Shown: piece by piece, positions 24,432 to 33,112 of the stretch
Numbering within the stretch: the first letter of the stretch is position 1
Layout: every line of letters begins with the position of its first letter
Source of the DNA: a bacterium
GTDB lineage: Bacteria; Chloroflexota; Dormibacteria; Aeolococcales; Aeolococcaceae
DNA length: 46,753 nt
Reading direction: 5' to 3'
Assembly (NCBI GenBank): GCA_021803465.1
Contig: JAJZLL010000009.1
Location: 1-46,753 of the forward strand
Program-made: the position numbers and the translations under genes
Notes under the pieces: model-generated
Seen by the model: only the letters and a program-made list of their open reading frames with translations
Database searches by the model: none
What the model was told of the DNA's origin: nothing

Positions 24432-25436
24432 GTGAACCTGATGCACAGCTGTTTGAAGTGGAATTCGGAGAAGCGGACCAGGGGACTGCGTGGGGGAATG
24501 CAGTTCGTCCTATGCTGCATGACTATCATGCTTGCTGCGTGTGGTGGCAGCACTGCGCACTCCACGACAAGTGCGACTGTGGCAGTGGTGGGAACACAGA
24601 AGATCACGGAGCAGCAGTATGCGCTCCGCAAGAATGCAGCGCTTCTCAGCATTGAGCAGGGCGGTGGAGTCATTTCAGGTGCAGCTGGCACCAAGATGGT
24701 GAACCAGGTCAGTGCTGATGTCATGCAGAGCCTCATCATTGATGCAGTGATTGCTGGCGAGGACAAGCTGATTGGCATTGCTGTGACTCCACAGCAGGTG
24801 CAGGCGCAGATTGCCACGGATGCGAAGCAGGTCGGTGGCATGAAGGCGCTTGAGAAGCAGCTCTCCCAAGGAAAGAGTTCCATGGCGGAGCTTGAGGACG
24901 AGACTCGGGCTTCCCTGAATGAAGAACGTCTTGTCTACTACTGGGCCAAGGAGCAGGCACAGGCGGTCGCCACGCAGCTCACCCAAGGGACTTCATTCGA
25001 TACGCTCGCCTCGAAGTGGGCACAGCTTGATGAGACGCAGTCCAATGCCTCATCGACCTCCATCCCCACATACACTGTCCAGTATTCTCCCAAGCAGCTG
25101 GCCGCAGAAGGAACACAGCTCAGCACTGCAGTTGCCCATCTCCAGATAGGGCAGCATACGACTCTACCCATCCAGACTCCCCAGGGATATGTGTATGCGG
25201 AACTTGCAGGTAGGCAGGGAGCCTCAGTCACACTCAACGAGATTGTCATTGCTGCGCCAAACCCCTACACAGTGCAGGACAGGGCTGCATGGTTCGAGGG
25301 ACAGGTATTCTCCCTTATCGAATCCGCCTGTCAGGACCACGTGATACATGTCTATATCAATGCCCACGTCCAGCCCTGCAGCGGAGTCGCATCACCATCT
25401 GCTGCAGCATCTCCATCCTCCTCTCCCTCCGCATGA
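24432..25436 (+). CDS. SurA/PrsA-like foldase lipoprotein
   Basis: About 334 residues. A basic N-terminus ('NSEKRTRGLRGG') is followed by a hydrophobic run and the lipobox 'LAAC', so it should be a lipid-anchored surface protein. After it come 'VAVVGTQKITEQQYALRK' and a helical region ('VMQSLIIDAVIAGEDKLIGI') with 'VTPQQVQAQI', the pattern of the SurA N-terminal chaperone domain. A following region could be a degenerate parvulin domain, but I do not see clear catalytic residues. The tail is Ser/Pro/Ala-rich. It likely helps exported proteins fold. The start could be the GTG at 24432 or the ATG at 24441. Confidence 0.75.
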   Translation: MNLMHSCLKWNSEKRTRGLRGGMQFVLCCMTIMLAACGGSTAHSTTSATVAVVGTQKITEQQYALRKNAALLSIEQGGGVISGAAGTKMVNQVSADVMQSLIIDAVIAGEDKLIGIAVTPQQVQAQIATDAKQVGGMKALEKQLSQGKSSMAELEDETRASLNEERLVYYWAKEQAQAVATQLTQGTSFDTLASKWAQLDETQSNASSTSIPTYTVQYSPKQLAAEGTQLSTAVAHLQIGQHTTLPIQTPQGYVYAELAGRQGASVTLNEIVIAAPNPYTVQDRAAWFEGQVFSLIESACQDHVIHVYINAHVQPCSGVASPSAAASPSSSPSA

Positions 25437-26008
25437 ACTGCTTTCTTGCCTGCCGTCTTCCGGCAGACAGTGCTGCACATCTCGCAGATTATGTGGCTGC
25501 CGAACTAGGGCCAATCCCAGGTGTGCAGTGGGTGACACACGACAAGTTCCATGTAACCACAGAGTTTTTTGGCAATCAGGACAGCAGTGCGTTTTGCGCA
25601 CGGGTCAGCGGGATTGTTGAACCGGTTTGTGCAGGATACGCACCTATGGAGCTTGCCTTTGACCGTTTGGGATCGTTTTCCCGACGGGACAATCCTCATG
25701 CAGTGCTGTATGCGGGCATTGCTGATACCGATGGTGCACTTGAGGATCTTGTACGTGAGATTCGTGCAGTTCTGCAGGATCAGGGAATTGCGGGCGAGAG
25801 GTCAGCATTTGTGCCGCACTGCACAATTGGCAGAACACACCATTCCCTCAAGGATGCGGCAGCTTTGCGATGGGAGCAGGCCTGCCTGAAGGAAATCGGA
25901 GGGCAGACTTTCGCTATTCCTAGCCTGTCACTGATGCAGACAGTGCCTGGAAACGGCGGATCCAGGTACGAGAGTGTTTGTGAGCTACCGTTCAGCGCAA
26001 GACGCTGA
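25433..26008 (+). CDS. thpR: RNA 2',3'-cyclic phosphodiesterase
   Basis: 191 residues from an ATG overlapping the previous stop (ATGA). The two H-x-T motifs of the 2H phosphoesterase fold are His40-Val-Thr42 ('FHVTTEFFG') and His129-Cys-Thr131 ('PHCTIGRT'), at the right distance. The opening 'CFLACRLP' matches the FxAI/L-xLP start of this family. It opens 2',3'-cyclic phosphates on RNA ends and can join tRNA halves in vitro. Pairing with a surface lipoprotein gene is probably only a transcriptional arrangement. The last codons lie within a long inverted repeat. Confidence 0.92.
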   Translation: MNCFLACRLPADSAAHLADYVAAELGPIPGVQWVTHDKFHVTTEFFGNQDSSAFCARVSGIVEPVCAGYAPMELAFDRLGSFSRRDNPHAVLYAGIADTDGALEDLVREIRAVLQDQGIAGERSAFVPHCTIGRTHHSLKDAAALRWEQACLKEIGGQTFAIPSLSLMQTVPGNGGSRYESVCELPFSARR

Positions 26009-26018
26009 ACGGTAGCTC
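25982..26018. terminator. Perfect 16-base-pair stem-loop over the thpR stop codon
   Basis: GAGCTACCGTTCAGCG (25982-25997) and CGCTGAACGGTAGCTC (26003-26018) pair perfectly around CAAGA. The left arm codes for the last residues of thpR and the right arm contains its TGA. The aceE stop lies 16 bases beyond. No T-run follows on either side. It is the strongest hairpin in the window and a likely two-way terminator. Confidence 0.7.
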
Positions 26019-26034
26019 CAGTAATCAGATGCAG

Positions 26035-28803
26035 CTACAGGGTTCGTGGATCGGACTTCTCCGTATCGATTCCCAATGACGCAAGAGCCTTCTCTGCCTT
26101 CTCCGGAGTGATTGCTCCCTCACGTGCGAGCATGGAAAGCGCTGTAGCAGCGATATGCGGCGCATCAACCTCAAAGTGGGACCTGAGCGCCTGACGCGAA
26201 TCGCTCCTGCCGTACCCATCCGTGCCAAGTGCAGTGAACCTGTTCGGAATGAAGCGTGCAATGCGGTCAGTCACGGACTTCATGTAGTCGCTAGCAGCAA
26301 TGACAGGACCAGAAGTGCCTGTGAAGCTTGCTGTGACATGGGGAATGCGCTGTTCTGCTGTGGGATGGAGAAGATTCCATCGCTCCATCTCCAGCGCTTC
26401 GCGGTACAGCTGGTGCCAGCCAGGAGCGCTCCACACGGTCGCTGCCACACCATGCTCCTCAGCGAGCATCCGCTGCGCCTCGAGTGTCGCAGCCATTGCG
26501 CTACCGCTTGCAACAAGATGGGCTTCAGGACCCTCCCCACGAAGCGGTGGAGAGAGCCGGTAGAGCCCCCTGAGTAGATCCTTCTCGATCCCTTCAGGCA
26601 TGGGTGGCATAGGGTAGTTCTCGTTGTACACGGTGAGGTAATAGAAGACATCCTCATTGTCGTGGTACATCCTCTGCATGCCTTCCTCAATGATGAGAGC
26701 AAGCTCGTACGCGTATGCGGGATCGTAGATGTTCACATTTGGCACGACTGAGAAGAGGAGTGGTGAATGACCATCCTCATGCTGGAGTCCTTCGCCATTG
26801 AGCGTTGTCCTGCCAGCAGTGCCGCCAAGGAGAAATCCCCGTCCCCGCATGTCGCCAAAAGCCCATACGAGGTCTCCCATCCGCTGGAAGCCGAACATGG
26901 AGTAGTAGATGAAGAACGGAATCATCGGATACCGGTGCGTACTGTAGGCAGTGCCTGCTGCAGTGAAGCTCGCTGTCGCACCCGCCTCAGTGATCCCTTC
27001 CTCAAGGAGCTGGCCATTCTGGGACTCCTGGTACGAGAGGATCATGTTCGCATCAACAGGTTCATACTGCTGCCCGAATGGGGCATAGATCTTGATTTCC
27101 TTGAAGAGCGATTCCATGCCAAACGTGCGTGCCTCATCGGGAATGATGGGAACCACACGCTTTCCAATCTCTGGATCACGAAGCAGGTTTCTGAGAACGC
27201 CAACGAATGCAGATGTCGTGGATGCGGGACGGCCACCACTTCCCGCAAGGAAGTCCTTGTACGCATTCCTCCCAGGGAGGGCAAGCGAGAACTGCGCATG
27301 GTGCCGTTTTGGCAGCATGCCTCCCAGCGCACGGCGACGCTCGAGGAGGTACTCCACCTCTTCTGACTTCGCTCCTGGATGGAAGTAGGGGGGTGCCCCC
27401 TCAGCAAGCTGGGCGTCTGTGATGGGAAGCTCAAGCGTGTCACGGAAGCTTCTCAGGTCGGTGTCCGCGAGCTTCTTGATCTGATGGGTCGCGTTGCGTC
27501 CCTCGAAGCTCGTTCCAAGTGCCCATCCCTTGATTGTGTGGGCAAGAATGACAGTTGGTGCACCCTTGAGGGAGAGAGCCCTGTCATAGGCGGTGAAGAG
27601 CTTCTGGTAGTCATGGCCTCCCCTGCGGAGCTTCATGAGCTGGTCGTCGGAATAGTCCTTCACAAGCTCCCTGAGCCTAACATCGGGACCGAAGAAGTGC
27701 TCCCGGATGTATGCGCCCGATTCCGTGGATAGCCGCTGGAACTCTCCGTCATTGGTTGTATTCATCTTCTGCAGGAGAATGCCGTCCACATCCGCAGCAA
27801 TGAGGGGATCCCATTCGCGGCCCCAGATAACCTTGATGACGTTCCATCCTGCGCCGCGGAAGACGGATTCGAGTTCCTGGATGATTTTGCCATTTCCTCT
27901 TACTGGGCCATCCAGACGCTGCAGATTGCACGAGACGACAAAGGTGAGGTTGTCAAGCTGTTCCCGAGAGGCGAGAGACAGTGCAGCGAGCGTTTCAGGC
28001 TCATCGCTCTCCCCATCCCCGAGAAATGCCCACACATGGGAAGCGCTTGTGTCAACGAGACCACGGTTGAGGAGATAGCGGTTGAATCGGGCCTGATAGA
28101 TGGCATTGAGCGGACCAAGACCCATGGAGACGGTTGGGAACTGCCAGAACTCGGGCATGAGGCGAGGGTGGGGGTACGAGGAGAGGCCCTTTCCACCGAC
28201 TTCCTGCCGGAAGTTGTCGAGATGCTCCTCTGTGAGCCTGCCCTCAAGGTAGGCACGTGAGTAGATTCCCGGAGCAGCGTGGCCCTGGAAATACACCTGA
28301 TCCCCACTTGTTCCTGTGTCGCTCCCATGGAAGAAATGGTTGAATCCCACTTCAAAGAGGGAAGCCACAGAGGCGTAGGTTGAGATGTGTCCTCCAATGC
28401 CCTCAAGATGCTTGTTCGCACGGGTGACCATGACAGCAGCATTCCACCGGATGATGCGCCGGATGCGCTTCTCGAGCTTCTCATCACCAGGGAATGCTGC
28501 CTCATCCCGTGTGGGAATGGTGTTGATGTACGGTGTGGAGGTGACAGGCGCGATGGGAATGCGTCTGGCATGTGCCTCCTCGAGGAGGGTGTTCAGAATG
28601 TACTGGGCCCGGACATCGCCCTCCCTGTCGACAAGTGTCGCAAGGGATTCACGCCATTCCTCCGTCTCCAGGGAATCGATGTCAGGGAGTTGCTGCAAAA
28701 AGCCATCGCCGCTCATAAGGTGGGAGATCCTCCATGCGAGATCGTCAAGCTGTCTCGGTTGTGTACTGCTATCTACTACTCTAGGAGCTTCACCCGTGCG
28801 CAC
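26035..28803 (-). CDS. aceE: Pyruvate dehydrogenase E1 component, homodimeric
   Basis: About 922 residues, the size of AceE. The thiamine diphosphate motif is 'GDGESDEPETLAALSLASREQLDNLTFVVSCN' region (GDG...N). Other marks are 'NKHLEGIGGHISTYAS', 'GHAAPGIYSRAYLEGRL' and, near the C-terminus, 'GTDGYGRSDSRQALRSHFEVD'. It decarboxylates pyruvate and hands the acetyl group to the lipoyl E2. The homodimeric form is typical of Actinobacteria and Proteobacteria; E2 and lipoamide dehydrogenase genes are not in the window. The GTG start at 28803 is the only plausible one, but it lacks a clear ribosome site, so the N-terminus is uncertain. Confidence 0.96.
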   Translation of the reverse strand: MRTGEAPRVVDSSTQPRQLDDLAWRISHLMSGDGFLQQLPDIDSLETEEWRESLATLVDREGDVRAQYILNTLLEEAHARRIPIAPVTSTPYINTIPTRDEAAFPGDEKLEKRIRRIIRWNAAVMVTRANKHLEGIGGHISTYASVASLFEVGFNHFFHGSDTGTSGDQVYFQGHAAPGIYSRAYLEGRLTEEHLDNFRQEVGGKGLSSYPHPRLMPEFWQFPTVSMGLGPLNAIYQARFNRYLLNRGLVDTSASHVWAFLGDGESDEPETLAALSLASREQLDNLTFVVSCNLQRLDGPVRGNGKIIQELESVFRGAGWNVIKVIWGREWDPLIAADVDGILLQKMNTTNDGEFQRLSTESGAYIREHFFGPDVRLRELVKDYSDDQLMKLRRGGHDYQKLFTAYDRALSLKGAPTVILAHTIKGWALGTSFEGRNATHQIKKLADTDLRSFRDTLELPITDAQLAEGAPPYFHPGAKSEEVEYLLERRRALGGMLPKRHHAQFSLALPGRNAYKDFLAGSGGRPASTTSAFVGVLRNLLRDPEIGKRVVPIIPDEARTFGMESLFKEIKIYAPFGQQYEPVDANMILSYQESQNGQLLEEGITEAGATASFTAAGTAYSTHRYPMIPFFIYYSMFGFQRMGDLVWAFGDMRGRGFLLGGTAGRTTLNGEGLQHEDGHSPLLFSVVPNVNIYDPAYAYELALIIEEGMQRMYHDNEDVFYYLTVYNENYPMPPMPEGIEKDLLRGLYRLSPPLRGEGPEAHLVASGSAMAATLEAQRMLAEEHGVAATVWSAPGWHQLYREALEMERWNLLHPTAEQRIPHVTASFTGTSGPVIAASDYMKSVTDRIARFIPNRFTALGTDGYGRSDSRQALRSHFEVDAPHIAATALSMLAREGAITPEKAEKALASLGIDTEKSDPRTL

Positions 28804-28849
28804 GTCGGATGCGCAGTGCCCGCGTGAAGGGAAGAATGGAATGGACTGG

Positions 28850-28855
28850 TATTGT
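28850..28855 (+). promoter_or_regulatory. Extended -10 element for a leaderless glycosyltransferase mRNA
   Basis: TGGTATTGT contains TGn before TATTGT and ends 7 bases before the ATG at 28863. Transcription would begin at the start codon. The GGAG that follows is only two bases from the ATG and too close for a normal Shine-Dalgarno site. Confidence 0.5.
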
Positions 28856-28862
28856 AGGAGTC

Positions 28863-30452
28863 ATGTCACAGAAAGCGTCCCCTCCGGCTCAGCAAGGGAA
28901 ACAGGGTGAAGGAGCTGGCGGTACTCAGTCTGGATGGCTGCGGGCGAATGCCCATTGGTGGATACCTGCTGCAGTGTTCCTGCTCCTGCGGATACCCTCA
29001 TTCATCGAGCCACTCTGGTACACCGATGAGGCAGGCTATGCATCAACTGTGTGGCTCTCCCACCTTGGGTACGGCCTGTATGTCAATGCATGGAACAACA
29101 AGCCTCCACTTCTCTTCGCTCTCATGGCAGGCACTCTCAGGGTGTTCGGACCCACTGAGGCTGGACTGCACGTTCTTCCCCTGCTTACGGGAGGAGGGGC
29201 TCTGTGTGGTGCGCTCTGGTGGTCGCGAAGGAACCTCAGCCGGAGGACGACACTCGTGGCCGGCATTGTCATTGCTGTGTTGTTCGGCGCTCCATTTCTT
29301 GATGGGGAGCTGTTCCTTCCAGAGAGTCTTCTTGTCATTTTCACGACGTGGGCATGCGTGTGGTTTATTGTGGTCATCCATCGGCAGGATGCTTCGCAAT
29401 CACCGCTTCCACTTCGGCATGTGGTCGGCATTGGAGTGCTGCTTTCCTGTGCAGCTCTCATACAGCAGACTGCGATTGCAGACGCCAGTGCCATATTGGC
29501 GTGGTGCATTGTTCGACGGCAGTACCGTGCAGCAGGCGCACTTGTGGCGACCATGGGAGGACTCGGTCTGGCAGTCATGGGTCCGTTTGTCGTGGAGGCA
29601 GGATTTCACAGGATTTTCTTCGCACTTGTCAGCTCCTACGGAGGATACGTGACCCAGTCCCTCAGCACGAAGGTCATCTCGTATGCGTGGAGGCTCGCAT
29701 TAGTCATTGCCTTTGCGGGATCCATCTATGCGTTGCGGAGAGTGCAGAACCGCATGCTCGAGTTCCTCAGGATATGGTTTACTGCTGAACTGATAGTGGC
29801 GATTGCTCCGGGATATCCATATGAGCACTTTCTCCTGCCAGCCGTCATTCCCGTGACTCTTGGCGTGAGCTATGGCATCGCGACATATTGGGAGAAGTGG
29901 AAACAGCTTGTGCGGAGCTGGAAATTCCTGCTCTCGACTGGCCTTCTCGCATGGTGCGGTGTTGCATCGTGCTTCATCTTCACGCAGCCATATGGTGGCC
30001 TGTACCATGCTGGGTGGTCATTGGGGTACTACCCTGTCACGGTGGGACGCATGATGGGAGCTGTCACGACGAGATCCTATGATGACTTCTTTGGGTTTTC
30101 CGTCTATGGGGAGTCCGTGGCCATGCGCTGGATCCATGCCCACCATCTGGACGGGTCATACGCACTCGTGTGGTCCAACCTCGCATGGCCGCTGGTCGTG
30201 AACAGGCTTTCTGAGCCCACCCGGAGTGGACCGCTCTATGTGACACAGACGCTCGACAATGGTCCAGAACCTCTCATTGCCCGGCTGGAGAAGCGGCTTC
30301 CGGCATTTGTCATTGTCACTCCTCATCAGGCACAGTTCAACCGGTACATCAGAAAGTTTCTTGCGCAGCATTCCTACAGAAAGGAGCTTGATGTTGATGG
30401 AGTGCAGCTCTATCTCCCGCCATCATTTTCTCAACACCAGACTGTGCGCTAG
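28863..30452 (+). CDS. Integral membrane glycosyltransferase, GT39/ArnT-like
   Basis: 529 residues with about 10-12 membrane segments in the first 380 residues and a soluble C-terminal part. 'PLWYTDEAGYAS' carries the acidic D-E pair at the first external loop, and 'YVNAWNNKPPLLFALMAG' matches the K-P-P-L segment of the PMT/ArnT superfamily. Such enzymes move a sugar from a polyprenyl phosphate carrier to protein or lipid on the outer face of the membrane. Donor and acceptor are unknown. The manC/mutase/cupin genes show that activated mannose is available, which makes mannosylation possible. It is divergent from aceE. Confidence 0.85.
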   Translation: MSQKASPPAQQGKQGEGAGGTQSGWLRANAHWWIPAAVFLLLRIPSFIEPLWYTDEAGYASTVWLSHLGYGLYVNAWNNKPPLLFALMAGTLRVFGPTEAGLHVLPLLTGGGALCGALWWSRRNLSRRTTLVAGIVIAVLFGAPFLDGELFLPESLLVIFTTWACVWFIVVIHRQDASQSPLPLRHVVGIGVLLSCAALIQQTAIADASAILAWCIVRRQYRAAGALVATMGGLGLAVMGPFVVEAGFHRIFFALVSSYGGYVTQSLSTKVISYAWRLALVIAFAGSIYALRRVQNRMLEFLRIWFTAELIVAIAPGYPYEHFLLPAVIPVTLGVSYGIATYWEKWKQLVRSWKFLLSTGLLAWCGVASCFIFTQPYGGLYHAGWSLGYYPVTVGRMMGAVTTRSYDDFFGFSVYGESVAMRWIHAHHLDGSYALVWSNLAWPLVVNRLSEPTRSGPLYVTQTLDNGPEPLIARLEKRLPAFVIVTPHQAQFNRYIRKFLAQHSYRKELDVDGVQLYLPPSFSQHQTVR

Positions 30453-30458
30453 GAGCGC
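30446..30458. terminator. Hairpin over shared convergent stop codons
   Basis: GCGCT-AGG-AGCGC spans the point where the glycosyltransferase stop (30450-30452) and the opposing stop (30449-30451) share the palindrome CTAG. Two or three further pairs are possible beyond a T-T mismatch. There is no T-run. Confidence 0.4.
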
Positions 30459-31621
30459 TCACTGGCATTGTGAAGTGCTGCCTGGAGTGCCTGTGACAGA
30501 TCCTCAATGAGATCGCTGGGATCCTCGATTCCCACGCTGAGCCGCACAAGGTGGTCAGTGATGCCAAGCGCCTCACGCTGATCTCGTGGCATGGCACCGT
30601 GCGTCATTGCTGCAGGGAGCTCGATAAGGGATTCCACAGCGCCAAGCGACTCTGCACAGGTGATAGTGGTGAGCGAGCGGAAGAAGACGTCAGTGTTCGC
30701 TTCACGCACAAGCTCGAAGGAGATCATTGCGCCGCCCCGGCCCTTCCAGAGTGCAGAGACGAGCTCATGTCCCTCATGGTGCGGAAGTCCTGGATAGAGG
30801 ACACGAGCCACTCCACGTGCACTGGCAAGCCAATCCGCAATGCGCGCTGCAGAGGCGTTCTGGTGCTCGACACGGAGAGCGAGAGTCTTGATGCCCCGCA
30901 TGAGGAGCCAGCAGTCGAACGGGGAGGGAACTGCACCCGCTGCGTTCTGGAGGAAGCGAAGCTTCTCGGCGAGTTCAGCATTGTTCGTGATGAGGGCACC
31001 GCCGACAACATCGCTGTGGCCGCCCAGATACTTTGTTGCGCTGTGGACAACGACATCCGCACCGAGAGTGAGTGGCTGCTGGAGCACAGGAGTGGCAAAC
31101 GTGTTGTCAACGACACACACTCCTCCATGGGCATGGACTGTCTCGGCAATGCGTGGTATGTCCATGATCTTGAGCAGCGGGTTGGTTGGGGATTCAATCC
31201 AGCACATCACAGTCGCTGGAGTCCATGCCCGAGCCACTTCACCCGGGTCACGCGCATCGACTGCTGTGGTCGAAATTCCATGAGTTGCGAACACACGGTC
31301 AAATAGTCTGTGAGTCCCTCCATAGAGGTCGTCGACAGTGACCACATGGTCCCCAGGCTTCAGGGTCATGAGCAGCGTTGTCTCGGCTGCAAGACCTGAT
31401 GCGAAGGCGAGCGCATGCGTTCCACCCTCAAGCGCTCCAAGCACGGTTTCGAGCGCATGCCGTGTGGGATTGTCAGTGCGGCTGTATTCAAATCCGTGGT
31501 GGTGCCCTGGAGTCTCCTGGGCATATGTTGTGGCAAGGTGGATTGGCGGAACGACAGCACCAGTAAGCCCATCGGGTTCCTGTCCAGCGTGGACGCATGT
31601 CGTGGCGAACTTCTCAGTCAT
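30449..31621 (-). CDS. Cystathionine gamma-synthase / gamma-lyase family PLP enzyme
   Basis: 390 residues, Cys/Met metabolism PLP family. 'EYSRTDNPTRHALE' binds the neighbouring-subunit phosphate, 'ASGLAAETTLL' is the phosphate cup, 'VDNTFATP' carries the pyridine-binding Asp, and Lys197 in 'SATKYLGGHSD' forms the Schiff base. It could make cystathionine from an O-acylhomoserine (MetB) or split it to cysteine (gamma-lyase). The upstream cystathionine beta-synthase gene, overlapping by ATGA, favours the lyase direction and reverse transsulfuration. GGGAG lies seven bases before the ATG. Confidence 0.92.
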   Translation of the reverse strand: MTEKFATTCVHAGQEPDGLTGAVVPPIHLATTYAQETPGHHHGFEYSRTDNPTRHALETVLGALEGGTHALAFASGLAAETTLLMTLKPGDHVVTVDDLYGGTHRLFDRVFATHGISTTAVDARDPGEVARAWTPATVMCWIESPTNPLLKIMDIPRIAETVHAHGGVCVVDNTFATPVLQQPLTLGADVVVHSATKYLGGHSDVVGGALITNNAELAEKLRFLQNAAGAVPSPFDCWLLMRGIKTLALRVEHQNASAARIADWLASARGVARVLYPGLPHHEGHELVSALWKGRGGAMISFELVREANTDVFFRSLTTITCAESLGAVESLIELPAAMTHGAMPRDQREALGITDHLVRLSVGIEDPSDLIEDLSQALQAALHNASERS

Positions 31622-33003
31622 ATGCGTGCTCCCGTAATGCGCGTGATGAGATTGAGGGACGTGAGATCCGCAAGGGAGATGAGCCCAGTCGGAGTTGAAC
31701 CATCCACGACAAGCAGGGGAGAGGTTCCAGGATCCGCGAGGATCTGTCTGAGCGCATCGGAAATGGGAGCATCCTGAGAAATGGATGGCAGTGGAGGAGA
31801 AGATACAGTGCGTACTGGAGCATCCAGGGATGCTTTTCCATCGAGCAGCGCGTGGTAGATGGCCGTTTTCCCTACGGAGGCATGGGGCAGCTCCGCAGGA
31901 TCATGCGAGTGCCGGAGTGGCAGGTGGGAGAGACCATACCGCTCCATGAGCGCCAATGCCCTCTCAATCGTGTCACCATCCTCGGCAGCCACATACGGTG
32001 GATGGGTGGCTGAGCGGTGTGCAAGGAGGTCTCCAACAACCTCTGGATCTTCGGAAGACAGATATCCGTGCGCAGTCATCCATGCATCGGAGAAGATCTT
32101 GCTGAGGTAGTTCCTCCCCGTATCGGGAAGGAGGACAACAATGGTTGCTGCTGCATCGCATTCTGCTGCGTACTCGACTGCTGCATGGACTGCCATGCCT
32201 GCAGAGCCTCCGACAAGAAGGCCCTCTTCGCGTGCCAAGCGCCGAGTCATGAGGAACGAGTCGCGGTCACTCACCTGGATGATCCTGTCGACGAGAGATC
32301 CCGAGTAGGTTTCGGGATAGAAGTCTTCCCCGACTCCCTCCACCACATAGGGAGCAACAGGGCCCGAGTAGATCGAGCCTTCAGGGTCCGCACCGACGAT
32401 CATTACAGATGAGCGCTGCTCTTTGAGATACCGTGCTGTTCCGCTGATTGTGCCGCCAGTTCCAATTCCTGCAACAAATGCAGTGATTGCGCCTCCAGTC
32501 TGCTTCCATAGTTCATGCCCAGTCGTGCGGTAGTGACTTTCGGGATTTGCGGGATTGAAGTACTGGTTGGGCTGAAAGCCTCCAGGGATTTCGCGCGCCA
32601 GCCTGCTCGCCACCTCATAGTACGAACGGGGGTCATCCCGTTCGACATTCGTCGGGCAGATGACCACTTCCGCTCCGTACGCCTCAAGCAGCCGGATCTT
32701 CTCGTCGGACATCTTGTCAGGAAGAACGAAGATGCACCGGTATCCACGAAGGGCTGCAGCGATTGCCAGTCCATGGCCAGTGTTGCCAGATGTCGGCTCA
32801 ATGATGGTTCCTCCAGGACGGAGCTTTCCGTCTCGTTCAGCAGCCTCAATTAGGGAAAGGCCGATCCTGTCCTTGACGCTTCCTCCCGGATTGAGCTGCT
32901 CAACCTTCGCATAGAGCGGTGCAGGAAGTCCCCTGCTGATGCGGCCTAGCCGCACAAGAGGTGTGTTGCCGATGCAGTCAAGTATGGTTTCACAGTATTC
33001 CAT
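31618..33003 (-). CDS. Cystathionine beta-synthase with C-terminal CBS domains
   Basis: 461 residues. The PLP fold II core (1-320) has 'IGNTPLVRLG', Schiff-base Lys44 in 'NPGGSVKDRIG', 'EPTSGNTGHGLA' and 'GIGTGGTISGTARYLK'. Residues about 335-461 hold two CBS modules ('ALALMERYGLSHLPL' and 'SDALRQILADPGTSPLLVVDG'), which bind adenosyl ligands in the animal enzyme. It makes cystathionine (or cysteine) from homocysteine (or O-acetylserine). There is no haem-binding N-terminal extension. The message is probably leaderless: TAGGAT lies 7 bases before the ATG. Confidence 0.93.
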   Translation of the reverse strand: MEYCETILDCIGNTPLVRLGRISRGLPAPLYAKVEQLNPGGSVKDRIGLSLIEAAERDGKLRPGGTIIEPTSGNTGHGLAIAAALRGYRCIFVLPDKMSDEKIRLLEAYGAEVVICPTNVERDDPRSYYEVASRLAREIPGGFQPNQYFNPANPESHYRTTGHELWKQTGGAITAFVAGIGTGGTISGTARYLKEQRSSVMIVGADPEGSIYSGPVAPYVVEGVGEDFYPETYSGSLVDRIIQVSDRDSFLMTRRLAREEGLLVGGSAGMAVHAAVEYAAECDAAATIVVLLPDTGRNYLSKIFSDAWMTAHGYLSSEDPEVVGDLLAHRSATHPPYVAAEDGDTIERALALMERYGLSHLPLRHSHDPAELPHASVGKTAIYHALLDGKASLDAPVRTVSSPPLPSISQDAPISDALRQILADPGTSPLLVVDGSTPTGLISLADLTSLNLITRITGARI

Positions 33004-33010
33004 GCCTCAC

Positions 33011-33016
33011 ATCCTA
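33011..33016 (-). promoter_or_regulatory. -10 element for a leaderless cbs mRNA
   Basis: On the minus strand TAGGAT ends 7 bases before the ATG at 33003, so the transcript should begin at the start codon. The GAGG between them is only one base from the ATG. Confidence 0.45.
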
Positions 33017-33061
33017 CACATTCTCCCCGTTCAACTGAGCCGACTGGGCACGGGCAGCGTA

Positions 33062-33091
33062 TTGTCGCATGCCTGTCTCCTCAGGTACCAT
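33062..33091 (+). promoter_or_regulatory. Promoter of the metallopeptidase-like trio
   Basis: TTGTCG (33062-33067) and TACCAT (33086-33091) are separated by 18 bases. Transcription would start near 33098. The leader carries a long purine run with GGAGG upstream of the GTG at 33113. Confidence 0.4.
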
Positions 33092-33112
33092 TCCTAGGAG
33101 AGGAGGGGGAGT

